Below are positions 45,689 through 57,339 of a stretch of 64,000 bases of DNA, in pieces. The stretch spans positions 31,093,242-31,157,241 of the forward strand of contig OX438743.1 in the NCBI GenBank assembly GCA_949316235.1. The letters run 5' to 3'. The notes beneath the pieces were generated by a model. That model ran no database searches. It was not told where the DNA came from and saw only the letters and a list, made by a program, of their open reading frames with translations. Position 1 is the stretch's first letter, and every line of letters begins with the position of its first letter. This DNA is from Oegoconia quadripuncta (lineage: Eukaryota > Arthropoda > Insecta > Lepidoptera > Autostichidae). Both the position numbers and the translations under genes were made by a program.

Positions 45689-46504
45689 TAAATCGATAGA
45701 TAACATTAAATGCAAATACCTGACCTACCAACTTGAAATATTGGATAAGTTAAAATTTTAAATAAATTACCTTTGCCATCTCCTCTCAATAGATCTTACG
45801 AGTTTTTGCTAATTTAGCACACCCCTACACACACACGCGCACTGTGCTTAGTTGCCATGAAGACAGAGGGTGGACGGGGACGGGCAACAAATGTCGCGGT
45901 CAGTCACCCCCCTCCCTTTGTACAATCCACCCCTCAGTTACAAAGCTGCTACGGCTACGCGTTACTGTAGCTGCTACACGCTACATCTAAATATACGTAG
46001 CTACAGAAATGATATTTGTTACAAATTAAAAACTTTTAACAAAAAAAATATTACGCATATTGAAAAGAGCCTTCAGACGAAAGTTTGTATTATGTTGCTA
46101 TCTTTTCTAAGTTAGCTAACTACCTTCTTCAGACTGTAAAATTGCTCAATAAAATTATTGATTTATATTCATAAAATATATAAATCCAAACATGTATTTC
46201 TAAACAAATGTCATAATTTTCGAACCCAGTTTTAACCATCAGTTAAAATTTCGGCATTTGATTTAATTTTATATTATGTAATTTAGGAGACTATAGGTTA
46301 ACAAATAGTGTATTATTTTAAGAGTACCTACATGAGCTACTTATGTAATTTATGTAAGCAACAGTTTGTCTCTCAAATAAATAATAGTTAACTGAAAAAT
46401 TTCAATTTAACGTCTCATTGAGATATTTTTAATTAGCACCTAGGTATATCTACCTACCTACAGTAATATCATGATATGTAAATAAATTAGATATTTCATA
46501 ATAT

Positions 46505-46690
46505 TCACGACACGACTTATCGTTCCAGCCGATAAATCCGTGAGCGCAATTTATTCGAATATGGAACGGGGGGAATCAATTAGAGCGGACGCAGATTTCG
46601 AATTTCGAACTGGCCGAATGGCCAATAAACGCAAATGGCGCGATGTTACATTCGAATATACGTATCTAGTATACGTTGACCTCTGGTCGA
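46505..46690. other. Low-copy GC-richer block, candidate noncoding element
   Basis: Includes cttatcgttccagccgataa, a TTATC/GATAA pair that could serve GATA-type factors, and ggccaataaacgcaaatggc. No repeat copy; the 67-codon plus frame lacks a domain. Confidence 0.3.
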
Positions 46691-47049
46691 CGACGCATTG
46701 TGTTTCATTTTTGCTACATTGTAAAAGGTGTGAGAGGGGGTAAGGCTCAAGTTGGGCTGGTGGGCAATGCCTAAGTTTACGATGCCATTAGCGTGTTTGC
46801 TGTTTGGCCGGGCATTTTTCCTACGTACTTCGTTTCTCTCATTCCATTGTTATGTTCGTCTCGTCTTATCTTCTGGAGGTGGGGAGAAAGGGGGGTAGGG
46901 TTAACTGACAGATTGCTATAATTACATTATTTATTACCCTCTTTCAAATTTATTTTAGGCAAAGTTGTACTTTTGGTTTAAGTACTTAAACTGACTTAAA
47001 CTTACTGTAAAAATCCATTATTGAACATTAGCCTCCCCATGGGGCGATA

Positions 47050-47068
47050 TTGATAGATAGATAGATAA
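47050..47068. repeat. (GATA)n tract
   Basis: Four tandem gata units. Confidence 0.85.
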
Positions 47069-47179
47069 GCATTTACACACACATAACAAATTTTACATAT
47101 GAAAAATACAACTAAAACAATAAAACACAAGTACAGAAACAAACAAATATTATGTGTGTGCCGCAGTATACAAACCCCT

Positions 47180-47366
47180 TTATTGTATTCCTTCCTTGGG
47201 AGAATTTGCCCTAATCGCCACTGGGCAACCTGGTGGGCGATTGCAGATTTTAACGCTATTGAGTGTCACTACTATAAGCTGTTATGCTCACGATCCCTGG
47301 CCTTTTACGACAGCCACGGAAAGAGACGGGATGAACCTATTATAGTCTGACGGGAACCACAAGGCC
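47180..47366 (-). repeat. Rep-4-like repeat, diverged
   Basis: On the minus strand ttgtggttcccgtcagact and ctgtcgtaaaaggccaggga resemble the start of the tggtttcc...gtcgtaaaag family, while the remainder (ctgggcaacctggtgggcga on the plus strand) is not shared with other copies here. I recognise it as lepidopteran-type. Confidence 0.45.
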
Positions 47367-47492
47367 ATTAACACGGTCGTAAAGACGTCGCGGAAAGTTC
47401 ATGAGAATATCGCCACATGCGTTCGACCCCTATGGGATGTCTATACATCAATACTGCACTATCAGTAAGTACACATTTGATTCATTATCAAC

Positions 47493-47625
47493 ATATCAGC
47501 CAGAGCACATCGACTGCTGAACATAGGCCTCTCCCATAGAATTCGAAAGTGAAATGTTGGAAGCGGCCTGCATCCAGCGATTTCCCGCGACCTTTATCAG
47601 GTCGTAAGTCCACTTATGCCCTGTG
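47493..47625 (-). mobile_element. RTE LINE 3' end
   Basis: atcgactgctgaacataggc, ctctcccatagaattcg, gttggaagcggcctgcatcc and cgcgacctttatcaggtcg are the complement of 24770-24887. Confidence 0.65.
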
Positions 47626-47671
47626 TGTCCACCACCTATGCCTCCTGTTCTCTTGATTGAACCTAATTATA

Positions 47672-47812
47672 TACGAACATTTATTCCCAAGTCATGGATG
47701 TTTATATAAATATTTACGAATGTTTATTCGTTTTCAGTATCCATAGTACAAGCTTTACTTAGTTTGGGACTAGATGATTGGTGTAAGTGTCCGAAATATT
47801 TATTTATTTTAT
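47672..47812 (+). mobile_element. SINE-B, 5'-truncated
   Basis: acgaacatttattcccaagt, catggatgtttatataaat, agtttgggactagatgattg and gtgtccgaaatatttattta. It is the only plus-strand copy, lacking the tRNA head. Confidence 0.85.
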
Positions 47813-47816
47813 TTGC

Positions 47817-48022
47817 ATAAAATTACGTCAGCTTCCCGTAGGGGTGGGCAGGGACCATAGACTTCCACTTGCTACGATCCTGACATAACCCTTTTGCTTT
47901 ATTCACTCTCATAAAGATACATACATGCTCGTCGGTTTATATAGGGTACTCTTGACTTGACCTTTCTTTGATACATCTCCGATTTGATCATGGCACGTTC
48001 GAGGTGGTCTTCCCCTAAGCCA
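47817..48022. repeat. Unclassified lepidopteran-type repeat
   Basis: cccgtaggggtgggcaggga, ccacttgctacgatcctgac, ctttctttgatacatctccg and cgaggtggtcttcccct form a block I recognise as frequent in lepidopteran DNA. Only one copy is here. Confidence 0.5.
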
Positions 48023-48196
48023 TATAATATCAAATTGCGGAATTGCATTGACCGTTAATACTTGCCAAAATAATAAAGGTTAGCAGCAGAATTGAAAATT
48101 CAAAAGGTTTAAGACTTCTATATATGGGTACAAATTACTAGTTACAAGGTTCATAGTTAAATTAGAAAATAAATATATGTAGATATAGGTACTTAC

Positions 48197-48320
48197 ATAT
48201 TAAGGCTGTGCCATACTGTTCATTCCAACAGATATATTGGCTAGGAATACAACATTCGTTTGCACACGCCCCATTTATTTCAGGAACTTTGTAACATACG
48301 AACTTGGATCCCGGAGCACC
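48197..48320 (-). CDS. Cysteine-rich exon-like frame, 41 codons, unknown
   Basis: The minus frame reads GAPGSKFVCYKVP and then NGACANECCIPSQYICW, giving five cysteines in about 24 residues with a CC pair, then ends at TTAATAT followed by GTAAGT, a consensus splice donor (48191-48196). An in-frame stop lies just upstream, so the exon would have to begin between about 48332 and 48318 at one of two AG dinucleotides (acaaag or aactag); the polypyrimidine tract there is poor. C-x-CC-x-C spacing of this kind is common in small secreted disulphide-rich proteins, but the sequence is too short to name a family. An unrecognised repeat is the main alternative. Confidence 0.35.
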
Positions 48321-48489
48321 TCTAGTTCTTTGTTATTATTTTATTTTTGTATAAAGGATTTTCACTCAGATTTCCCCTAAAAAGCCAAAGTAAAAGTTGG
48401 ATGGCGAGAAATGTATTCAAAGAAAAAAAGAAAGGAAGAAGGTGATTTAGAAAGTATAGCCTACATATATGTATGCATACAAAATGTTA

Positions 48490-48610
48490 CGACCTTTATC
48501 CCAAAAGGGGTGGTCAGTTATATCCCAGACATTAGTGTTAGGGTGTTCCGAATATAAAAAGTGTAATGCTTGAAACAACATCCGCGGTTCACTTTTCGAA
48601 ATATACATAT
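48490..48610 (-). repeat. Rep-4 3' fragment
   Basis: cgacctttatcccaaaaggg, gtggtcagttatatcccaga and acaacatccgcggttcac are complements of the 3' half of the 21842 and 62345 copies. Confidence 0.7.
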
Positions 48611-49042
48611 TTAAATATAGGTAGCACCTTCTTTAATAAAGACCGAACAGAAAATTTGGAAATTCAAGCATGATGGCCAAACCGTGGCACAGTTTTTGCC
48701 AACTGAACTCCCAGGTTTTTTTGTGACATTCAAACTTTAAGCATTGCCCATGTATTTTGTAACATAAAGACCATTAGTATGTCTCAAAAACAAACCAATA
48801 AAGAACCAGTTGATTATTAAATTCATCAAATAAAAAATGTGTACAGTCGAATAATGAACACGACTCTACTTCGCGCCCTTGATTTAACCTCTTGGTACGA
48901 CACGACATTTACCTTTTCTTTCACTTGGTCAAAGTAATTGCGCCTAGGTCTTCCCATTTCTCTCTTAGCACAGCATAATAGCTCTTAAATTAAAGAAGAA
49001 GGCAGTTGAATAACTTACTGAATCGTTAGTTGTATAAATAAA

Positions 49043-49338
49043 TGTTTCCGACACTTACACCAATCATCTAGCCCTAAACTAAGGAAAGTTTGTAGGTACT
49101 ATGTATACTAGATAATGAATTAACATACATAAATATGTATATAAATAAATATTTCGCAATATAAGCAAAGCTTGTACCAAGGATACTAGATAACGGATAA
49201 ACAAACATAAATATTTATATAAACATCCATGAATCAGGAATAAATGTTCATATTTATCACACAAACATTTACCCGTCGCTGGATTCGAACCCGCAACCGT
49301 TGGTTTCGCTGACAGGGTCACTATCTACTATACCAATG
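49043..49338 (-). mobile_element. SINE-B, tandem: full copy plus truncated copy
   Basis: 49147-49338 is a nearly complete minus copy (ctagataacggataaacaaa, gctggattcgaacccgcaac). It is continued at 49043-49146 by a second 3' half (cgacacttacaccaatcatc, actagataatgaattaacat) separated by ataaataaatatttcg, the tail motif. The shared orientation suggests insertion of one copy into the tail of another. Confidence 0.85.
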
Positions 49339-49431
49339 GGTATAATGAAATAAAAACTCACTTCTTCAATCAATATCTATCATAAATGTGACCAGTTTTC
49401 CCAAATAACGAACCGCCAAAAATTGGAAAAA

Positions 49432-49638
49432 TAACCGACTTCAGTAAGATTCTACTCTCCATCTCCTGATTGCATCATCAGATCTAAACCAAATTTATGT
49501 GGGACAACCTTGATGATAAACTCTTTCAAGCAAAAATAATCATTCAAATCGGGTAACCATGACGAAAATATGGATGAATATACATAAACAAAACACATAC
49601 AAACGAGCATTGAACCTCCCCCTTTTTTTGTCGGTTAA
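49432..49638 (-). mobile_element. Inverted-end repeat with aaccgactt/gtcggtta termini
   Basis: Opens ataaccgacttcagtaag and closes cctcccccttttttgtcggt. The close is the complement of the accgacttcaaaaaaggagg word at 30939. A lepidopteran-type repeat or MITE. Confidence 0.55.
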
Positions 49639-49659
49639 TCAGAAATCAATATCTTTTTC

Positions 49660-49983
49660 TTTTTTTTTTATTTATGCATGACCGGTTCGTACCTCAATCA
49701 CACCTGATGTTAAGTGAAGATGAGGTCGAAGGTGGAAGCGTACCTACTGACCCGGAAACCCCAACACATTTGGGGGCTATCTTATCTCTGACAACCGGAA
49801 CACAACAATGCTATTAACATTGCTGCATGGCGGCAGATTTAGATAAGATGGTGGTAGCTAGCCAGGCGGACATTTAAAATGCCCTACCACCAAACAAACC
49901 GAGTACTAAATATGTACCCCGCTGGGGATCGAACCCGCGACCTCCGAAACGTAAACCCAATGTTGTTTACATGGAGGCGGTTA
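49660..49983 (-). mobile_element. SINE-A, full length with small indels
   Basis: tttatgcatgaccggttcgt, gaggtcgaaggtggaagcgt, a short insertion acctactgacc, ggtggtagctagccaggcgg, gctggggatcgaacccgcga and catggaggcggtt; part of the head word attgagccac is missing. Confidence 0.9.
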
Positions 49984-52130
49984 ACGTTCTAACTATATAT
50001 CAATTTGTTGTTGTCAAATTAATAGCAGCTATAGATATAATTCATTATGGGATTGAATGCGATATAATTTCAACTGTTACACTAATAATATTTAGTATTA
50101 TTCGAAATCTATATTTAAACATGGCATATTATGAATTACAATAAATCCTACCTACCTTCCTCCCACAAACCACCTACTAGTAATTTTCATACTTATCTAA
50201 AATCTTTCATAAAACCTCTACGTAAGTAGGTAAGTATGTAGATACCTACATTTAATACCCGAGATATTACAATATAGTTTCTTTCATCTAAATACGCACT
50301 TAGATTGTCGGTCACCATCGCAACGATAACCAGGCAACCGTGTATTCTGCTATATCCTTATAAATATAAGATATGATTTCCCTTGACAAAAGTACACGGA
50401 TACAAATAGCTGCCCCGTCATAGACGTAAGTGTATGTCTGGATGGATTTGCAAGAAGCGACACTTCTATCAGCCAGACAAATTTTCATTTTATTTTTTCA
50501 ACAAACTTTGCTGTTTATCACACATTACTTAAATGACCGTTTTCAAAGAAACAGTAATAGACCAAATGTAAAATTTAAGCGAAATTTCTTATAATTATTT
50601 TATAAAGTTAAAGTTGGTACGGTCTAGTAATGAAAATTAAATGAAAACTTTATTGTGTGTGGAATGAAATAGGTTTAAAATTTATAGGTTATTCGTGGGA
50701 TTATTTCGTCACTTTTGTGACGTAATACAAAAAGAAAGCAAGCAATTGTAATAAATTTTTTTTTAACACATTCACAACATTCACGCAAATATCTTTAATT
50801 TTTATTATTAAAATATACAAAAAATATCGCATATTTTTTATATTATGTGGTCGATTATAATTTGCATAAGAACTAGTTACTATTAATCTTTAACTGCCTT
50901 ATATTTAGCCAACCATAATGTTTGACATTTTCAAAGCAAAAATTATACATTAAGAAAATTTATTCTATTATTCAAATAATGGAGTCGTTATTCGGTTTAA
51001 ATCATATTTAAATAGAAATTTAATTTTTTATCATACTCTCGAGTGTATGCATTTAGCACAGCAACAATCATTTCACTTAGTGTAAATAACATCCTTGTGT
51101 ATCACGATAAACTGTCTATAACTCCGATAGATGAAACACAATTTTTTAGCGACATATCAAGTAAAACAATAAATATTTTTTCCACATTAATTTGCACTTT
51201 TGACATTCATTTGTTTTGTTTTTCTCCTGGTTGAATATATAATAGTTTTGCAAACTATGATGGTGACCAATTACAAATGTCGTCAAAACTGTAATTCGTC
51301 AAGCCGAATGCAACTTTGACAAACACGCTGTTGAAATTGTATTAAAAATTTTTTTTATTATTATACCCAATTTAGAAGGTTAGACATACCGTTTTTGAAT
51401 ATTTGAATTTAAAATGTTAATCAAGATTCGAATACTAATTTCAACGATAACGGTAACAGCATAGGAATGAAATTTGACTGGCAACTTGTAAAATAATTTG
51501 GTTATGATTCAATCGTGGCCCTTGAAATTAAGAATATCTTGACGAAAACCCATTTGACTTACATCGCTTAAACCTTCATGACAAAACTTTGATCAGATGA
51601 GCTGCCAGCACTTATTATAAAATAAGTAATCAATAATTAAAATAGTGTAGTATTTATTTTTCACAGTTCTACGAAGCCTGACAAAGAAAACAATCACGTG
51701 CCTCATCCAGCATTGGTTTAATCATTGATACTAAAGGTAGCCAGGACAGTTAATATATTTGAAGTAGAAAAAGGGTTCCTTTTGCTACCTTTGTGCGGGG
51801 ATGCCCTTTAGTGGGATCTAATAAAACCTTGTTACGGCCAAAGGGATACCAATCCCAATATTGGAAGTGTTCTTTTACATGATACGGAATTTAGGGACTT
51901 CTTTCTTGATATTAAATCGGGGGGAAATCTTGTTAGTGTAATGCTAACGTTGTTTAGTCTATGGTTTTGTTCGGTAGACGGATCCGGAGTAATATGATTT
52001 CATGGAAATAGGTGAAAATGTTCGACGTTTCGAGTAACCATGGAAATGTTCACCTATTCTCACTAGTCTCGTGTTGTGAATCACTGAGAAATAAGATGAT
52101 GGTAGGGGTTAGTAGGTGTGCAGAAATGTA
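49984..52130. other. No feature seen
   Basis: AT-rich low-copy DNA. The plus frame at 51043-51234 has no domain. A short aaaggtagc/gctaccttt pair occurs near 51735 and 51786. Confidence 0.45.
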
Positions 52131-52134
52131 CTGG

Positions 52135-52285
52135 AATCCAATCAATAAAAATAAAAATAGCTTTATTACGCAAGTTAGGAAAATAACATCTGAAGACGTC
52201 ATGATGTATAATTTCGGCTCATTCACAAGGCTGACTCCCCAGAGAAGAACGAGCAAGAAACTCAGGGGTTGCTTTTTTTAAATAA
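52135..52285 (-). mobile_element. LINE 3'-end-like repeat
   Basis: On the minus strand gcaacccctgagtttcttgc and ggggagtcagccttgtgaat precede cttgcgtaataaagc and a TTTTTATT-rich end. The same block is at 59585-59715. Placement of an AATAAA-like signal near the end suggests a LINE 3' UTR. The frames 52012-52281 and 52050-52256 only cross it. Confidence 0.6.
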
Positions 52286-52429
52286 GTAGAAAGTATTTCT
52301 GTGTTGTGTGATCGCAGTAAACAGTCTGTCTCGGTTGTTTCCAATTAAAGGCAATCGTTACGTCAATTCAGTGGGCAACAAGGGCAGCTTGAAAACTGTT
52401 AGGTCTGACACAAATACATTAATCGGCAC

Positions 52430-52545
52430 AGGGCCCGTGTGGTAGATAATGGTCCATGCCTCTGTTAGTGGGAGGATACTAGTGGCATGGGGCCTGCCCA
52501 AATGGAGTCCTATGATTAGCAGTGGACTAAAGACAGCCTGACATA
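52430..52545 (+). mobile_element. RTE-like 3' end
   Basis: gataatggtccatgcctctg, ctgcccaaatggagtcctat and gcagtggactaaagacagcc with an attat-rich end resemble lepidopteran RTE-type 3' ends (agcagtggactgaagacagg). Diverged. Confidence 0.45.
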
Positions 52546-52589
52546 ATTAATTATGATTATAAATAATAATAATATAATAAATAATTATC

Positions 52590-52838
52590 CTTGGACATAC
52601 ACACAACGCCATCTAGTTCAACATTAAGCAACTATAGGCTTGTGTTATGGATACCAGATGGTTGATATACTACAGAAATGCATTTTCTTTTAAATAAATG
52701 CATATACAAATGAAATACATCCATAACTCGGGAACACATGTCTATATTCATCATACAAACATATGCCCCTAGCGGAATTTGAACCCGCAACCGTTTGGTA
52801 TAGCAGTCAGAGTTTCCAACCACTACACCAAACAGGTC
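52590..52838 (-). mobile_element. SINE-C, full length
   Basis: ggacatacacacaacgccat, ccagatggttgatatactac, cataactcgggaacacatgt, tagcggaatttgaacccgca and accactacaccaaacaggtc give the whole order. Confidence 0.9.
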
Positions 52839-52984
52839 GTCAGTCGATTAATTAAACCTTACCATTTCTACGAATTAAAAAATCGTAAACATAAAAATAA
52901 TATTTTACAATACGCATGGAAGAAAGTGAGTTGGTTTTATAGCAGGTACCATAGGGGAATACCCATAAGCGTCACGTCTGAATT

Positions 52985-53095
52985 GCAACAAAGCATCCGA
53001 GGCCAGGTATCACGCATGCGCCGACGGTGGCCGGCTAGGAGGCTACCTGACCGCGGCCGGCCGGACACTGATCAATATTAAAGTCCGAGGGAGGA
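52985..53095. other. GC-rich low-copy stretch
   Basis: catgcgccgacggtggccgg and gaccgcggccggccggac form one of the most GC-rich patches in the window. No copy elsewhere. It may be an eroded transposon end or regulatory DNA. Confidence 0.35.
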
Positions 53096-53099
53096 TGCC

Positions 53100-54975
53100 G
53101 GGGGATGTCTGTTTGTCTGTCATATATATATAGAGCGGATAAACACCCCACAATCCGATCTGTATAATTTAGATGTTCGATAGTCTGCAACTGGTTGGGA
53201 CAAGCCTTATTTTTCTAGTTTCTCACAATGTAATTGGCAGTAGCGTAATTGGCGTGAAGTTTAATTAATTAATCTATTTCGTATTGTAAAAGGGTAACTG
53301 TTTGTTAATAATTGTAACAATTACCACTTATTATTCAGAAGTAGTTTTTGTGATTGATAATCCATTTGTCATAGATGCAAAGATTAGAGAGCTATCTAGT
53401 GTAAACATTTATGTCGGTAAACATAATATTTATCAGAAGTTCCAGAAATGAGTAGGGCCAGCAAATAAAGTTATTTCTTGTCTACAAAGGTTAAAATAAT
53501 GTTGGAGTATAAGAAGAGATATAATAAGTATTATATTACCTATTCTGAGGTTTGTATTATGCACAAACTAAAACATCTTTTGTTGTTTGTTCAAACAATT
53601 CATTTAACATTTATTTGAAATGAAGTATGTATTGAAGTGAAATGCGTAAATAGCAAGGGTGAGTAGTAATTTTCCATCAATTCAAGACATCAATAGAAAC
53701 AAATTGACTGGCGTTATTAGTAATATATACATCTATTTGCAAATTTATCTTGCACTTGACAATAGCACAAGTAAATAAACTATTTATTTTCAAAAAATAT
53801 ACTTAATGGGCAATAGGATTCCATTTCGTTTTAACTTTAACCAAAACGCTTTCAAAGTTAGGGTGGCGAACTATGTAGTTCTTGATAAATTTTACAGTCG
53901 ATAACTTCATTCGTTATATTATGTGGAACTATTTGAATTTAGAATGGTACTCTATTTTGAAAAAAACTTTTAAACCCAATTGGTGGTTTTAGCAGCTCCA
54001 TACAAATCTGTCTTAATTCACCTTTCTGCGGACACTACGGGGGAGGGTCCAAGAGAAATGACGACCCTTAACTAAAACACACACATATACACGCACGGCA
54101 ATCTCACTCACACACCCACAGTCTCTTTACGACGTTGCCCTGTACGTGTGCGTCTGAGAGAGTAAGATAAAGGATTTCTGTGTTTGTGTGTGTGTCCAGT
54201 TTCCGCGCGTCTGAGTTTTGTTAATTTAATTAGAGGCACAAAAAGATTAAGGCTAGAGGACGTGAGCATTAGAAGACCGCTTTTGTTGACGATACCCCGG
54301 ACTAATGCCTTTACATATCTATGTATGTGTATACGTATTCCTTGGTTTGTGAAATGGATTAAATAAGTATCAGTAGGTTCGTGTATGGAAATTGGAAGTA
54401 TAATTTTACAGGTATAATAAACTCGTTGGATGGCATAGCCGTTCGGATAGGCAAAGTCCGTCGATCGTCACGTCTTGATACGTCAAATTGAATTTTAGGA
54501 CATCTCGCATGTTTCTCATTTTAAGTCTGATGGTAGTTTATATTTTACATTTAGGAGGACTGTGTTTTGTAAAACAATTTCTTTTATTATTATCAAATGG
54601 TTATTACTTTATGACATTTTTAATTTTATCCCCCTTCATTCATTTATATGACAATCACTGTGACTTAGGTACAGGCTGCCATGCGGAGGTTCAAGGTTCC
54701 CGTTCTGAACAATTTAGGTGTTCTTATCGAACATTTTTTGTTATGTAAATTTTTATTTCTTATAAGTATTCATAATGTTATCTAGTAGTAGTAGTTGATA
54801 CATCAAAAGATTTCTTTACGCAAAATTTCTTGAAACAACACACTATGAGAGCTACACAAGCAGTGTTTGCCTTCAAAACAGTGGCCCATTCCCGATACCA
54901 CGATTCCGTTGAATATAAAAAGTAAGTCGATAGCTTACCGTCGGAATTTATACTTTTGTATATTCGAAATATGTT
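53100..54975. other. No assignable feature
   Basis: AT-rich DNA with a small CA/AC-rich zone near 54078-54125. Short plus frames at 54184 and 54488 have no domain beyond hydrophobic runs. Confidence 0.45.
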
Positions 54976-54981
54976 CTCGAA

Positions 54982-55079
54982 ACCAATACAAATTGGTCTA
55001 CCTCGCCCCTCTAGAGTCACCAATATGAACGCGGTAACAGGGTGCCGATAGAAGGTGTGAGGTATCAATTTGTATTGGT
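54982..55079. mobile_element. 98-bp inverted-repeat element
   Basis: accaatacaaattggtctac at the left is mirrored by gtatcaatttgtattggt at the right, with arms of about 28 bases and four to five mismatches. It lies inside the minus frame 54778-55068, which argues against that frame being a gene. Confidence 0.6.
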
Positions 55080-56504
55080 ATAGTGAATACTGAATATATC
55101 GTATAAATTCAGCCCACGGGTGAATATAACCGTGGTAGTATCTGGGTTGTTTTCACATAATAGAGCCATTTTCTTTTGTTTTTGTTGCGCTGCTCGTCTC
55201 GTTATAGGTACGAAGACAATGAAAACAAAAGGCGGTGTCTTATTTCGGGCTTTTACTTTCGCTTTTTGATAGGATATTTTATGATATCATAGTTATACGT
55301 AGGTAGAGTTACTTTTGGTATGTTAACAAAACGCTCATAAGGTGCCAGCTATTTCGCATAATGATCAATTTATATTATGTCAAGAAATTATTTACTTAGA
55401 GATATAGTATAACTGTTGACATCACGATTCATGGTGGATATAATATGACATGGTCATGTATAGGTAATATAAATTGTCAATTAGTGCAAACAACAGTAGA
55501 AACACAGGGCAAACTTTGCACTATAAGACATCCTGAAATATGCTCTAAAAGCTTCGACCATCTATTGAGGTACCTATAGAAGCGATGATGTAAACATCTA
55601 GCTTCTATTAAGGGATTGCATTTATCTAAATAGGTTTAAAAATCTTGTGACAACTTGCTCGTCAGTTTATAAACAAATTTTGAAGACAATTTCAAAAACA
55701 ACTACTAAGTTGTATATTCCTATGACATGTACTAAGTACTTACATGCCACGGTACCCTAAGTTAAAGCTTGTTTGACATGCACTTGCGTAGCTAATCATT
55801 GAAACTATAATATATTATCTACATGTATCTACATCATTATATTCAAAAGTTCACTTCCCTAGTATTGTCAATCCTACAAGCATAAGTAGGTACCAGAGCA
55901 TTTGTCACTTCTAATCTATTCCATTCAATTCAAAGACTAGAAGTCTTGTACTAGACATGTACAGTCGCCATTAGAATTGCTAGCAGCATTCCGAAGTCCG
56001 GTTTGAGGAATGGTCTTGCCTGTACCACCACTGAAAACGGTTTGGAATTTAGTTCCATTCAGTTACCGTTTCCTCTCTGGCCTTTGGCAGCTGCTATGAG
56101 TAGAGTGACATAGTGACTTGACTTTTGTTAGACATTTTGATAGAAAATATGTGTCGGGGTAACACGGAAGTTGCTAGCGACTGGGACGGGCCAGCCTCTC
56201 GTGGTACAGAGTAGCTCGGGAAATTGCGATTTTATGTCAAGCTACTAAAGGCGAAGAGGATATTACAATGACACTAGGATTTAATACAACGCGGTATTGG
56301 TCTGCCACTGATGGAACACGGGCCAGACTACCTTAAATCTTTAAGGTGGCAATTACAGACCACTTACCCATACATAAATTATATCAATTATGATTATGGA
56401 ACCTGAGATGTTTACCGGTGAAGGGTAAACATTTCCATACGCCTCATGCTACCCAACTTGGCCCTTGCATGCAATCTGTGGGATTCAACTGGAGTAGTCT
56501 ACAA
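55080..56504. other. No feature seen
   Basis: Low-copy DNA. A small palindrome accttaaatctttaaggt lies near 56330. No frame of note. Confidence 0.45.
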
Positions 56505-56602
56505 TCAGCGATAAGACCGCCTTTGTACACTCCATTATCTATATTAAATGTTCTTTGTATTTTATTTTTGTGTGCAATAAAGAATTTAATAATAATAATA
56601 AT
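56505..56602 (+). mobile_element. LINE-T 3' tail with (TAA)n end
   Basis: aatcagcgataagaccgcct, ttgtacactcc, ttctttgtattttattttt and gtgtgcaataaagaatttaa followed by taataataataataa. Same subfamily as 9639-9783. Confidence 0.8.
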
Positions 56603-57038
56603 AACTTCTTATTAAGTAACGACTACCGGATTCTTCTAAACGTCGGTGACAATAGGTAATCAAAGTCACTCATACTCGTTGATGTGCTAAGTGTCTGAAT
56701 ATTCATTTCCGATGTCCTAACCTAACATTACTGTAAACGTCACCGCGCCACTTTCGGCAATACCAGCACCGCCAGGTTCACTTCTTGTACCAAACCGCGT
56801 ATGCGATGCGACCGTCCAAATTATAAATCAATTTGTCGATATCCTCGACATAATATAAAATGTTGTGGTTTTAAAAGTAGTAGCTCTGACACAAGCGTAT
56901 TGATTTAGCTGATTTAGCTACATTATTATTATTCAAATTTTTGTTAACATCTGCGCCATTTCCCGGCCTCATTAGCGTCAGTGATAAGTGGTTGTAATGG
57001 ATTAGAAACGATTACATTTTTGTTGATTGCCAACATAC

Positions 57039-57339
57039 CTGAAAGTAAAATTCTCTTTCTTCTTCCATTCTTCTTATATAATTGAGTCTGTACTTCATAT
57101 CCTATTTCATTGTCCACCGGGATCGGGAACCACGTGATATATGCTGAACTAAGTACTGTATATTTTTCAAAATTCACTGGAACCTTGGTCACCCTAACCA
57201 TCGGCAACTTGCTAAAACACAGAGCAACTTTACTTGTTACCGGTCGGTTCAAATTCGTAATGTTACCTATAGTTTCTGACTTCATGCCTTTGGAAATTTT
57301 GAACTGGATACCAAGGACTGGATGTGGACTTACGGTGTT
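57039..57339 (-). CDS. Exon-like open frame with splice signals, unknown protein
   Basis: The minus strand is open through 100 codons from 57339 to 57039. It is preceded by a pyrimidine-leaning acceptor (tttactttgtgag) and ends at TCAG followed by GTATGT, a consensus donor. The residues include LGIQFKISKGMKSETIG, VRVTKVPVNFEKYTVLSS and WFPIPVDNEIGYEVQTQLY, with beta-strand-like alternation and few low-complexity runs. The frame continues past the donor to a TAA at 56944. No family is recognised and no partner exon is certain; the minus frame 57445-57774, about 100 bases upstream, is a possible but unsupported neighbour. The opposing plus frame 57110-57355 is less convincing. Confidence 0.4.

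Noticed and set aside
54778..55068. Minus 96-codon frame
   Set aside because: TTG start, no domain, and a 98-bp inverted repeat occupies a third of it.
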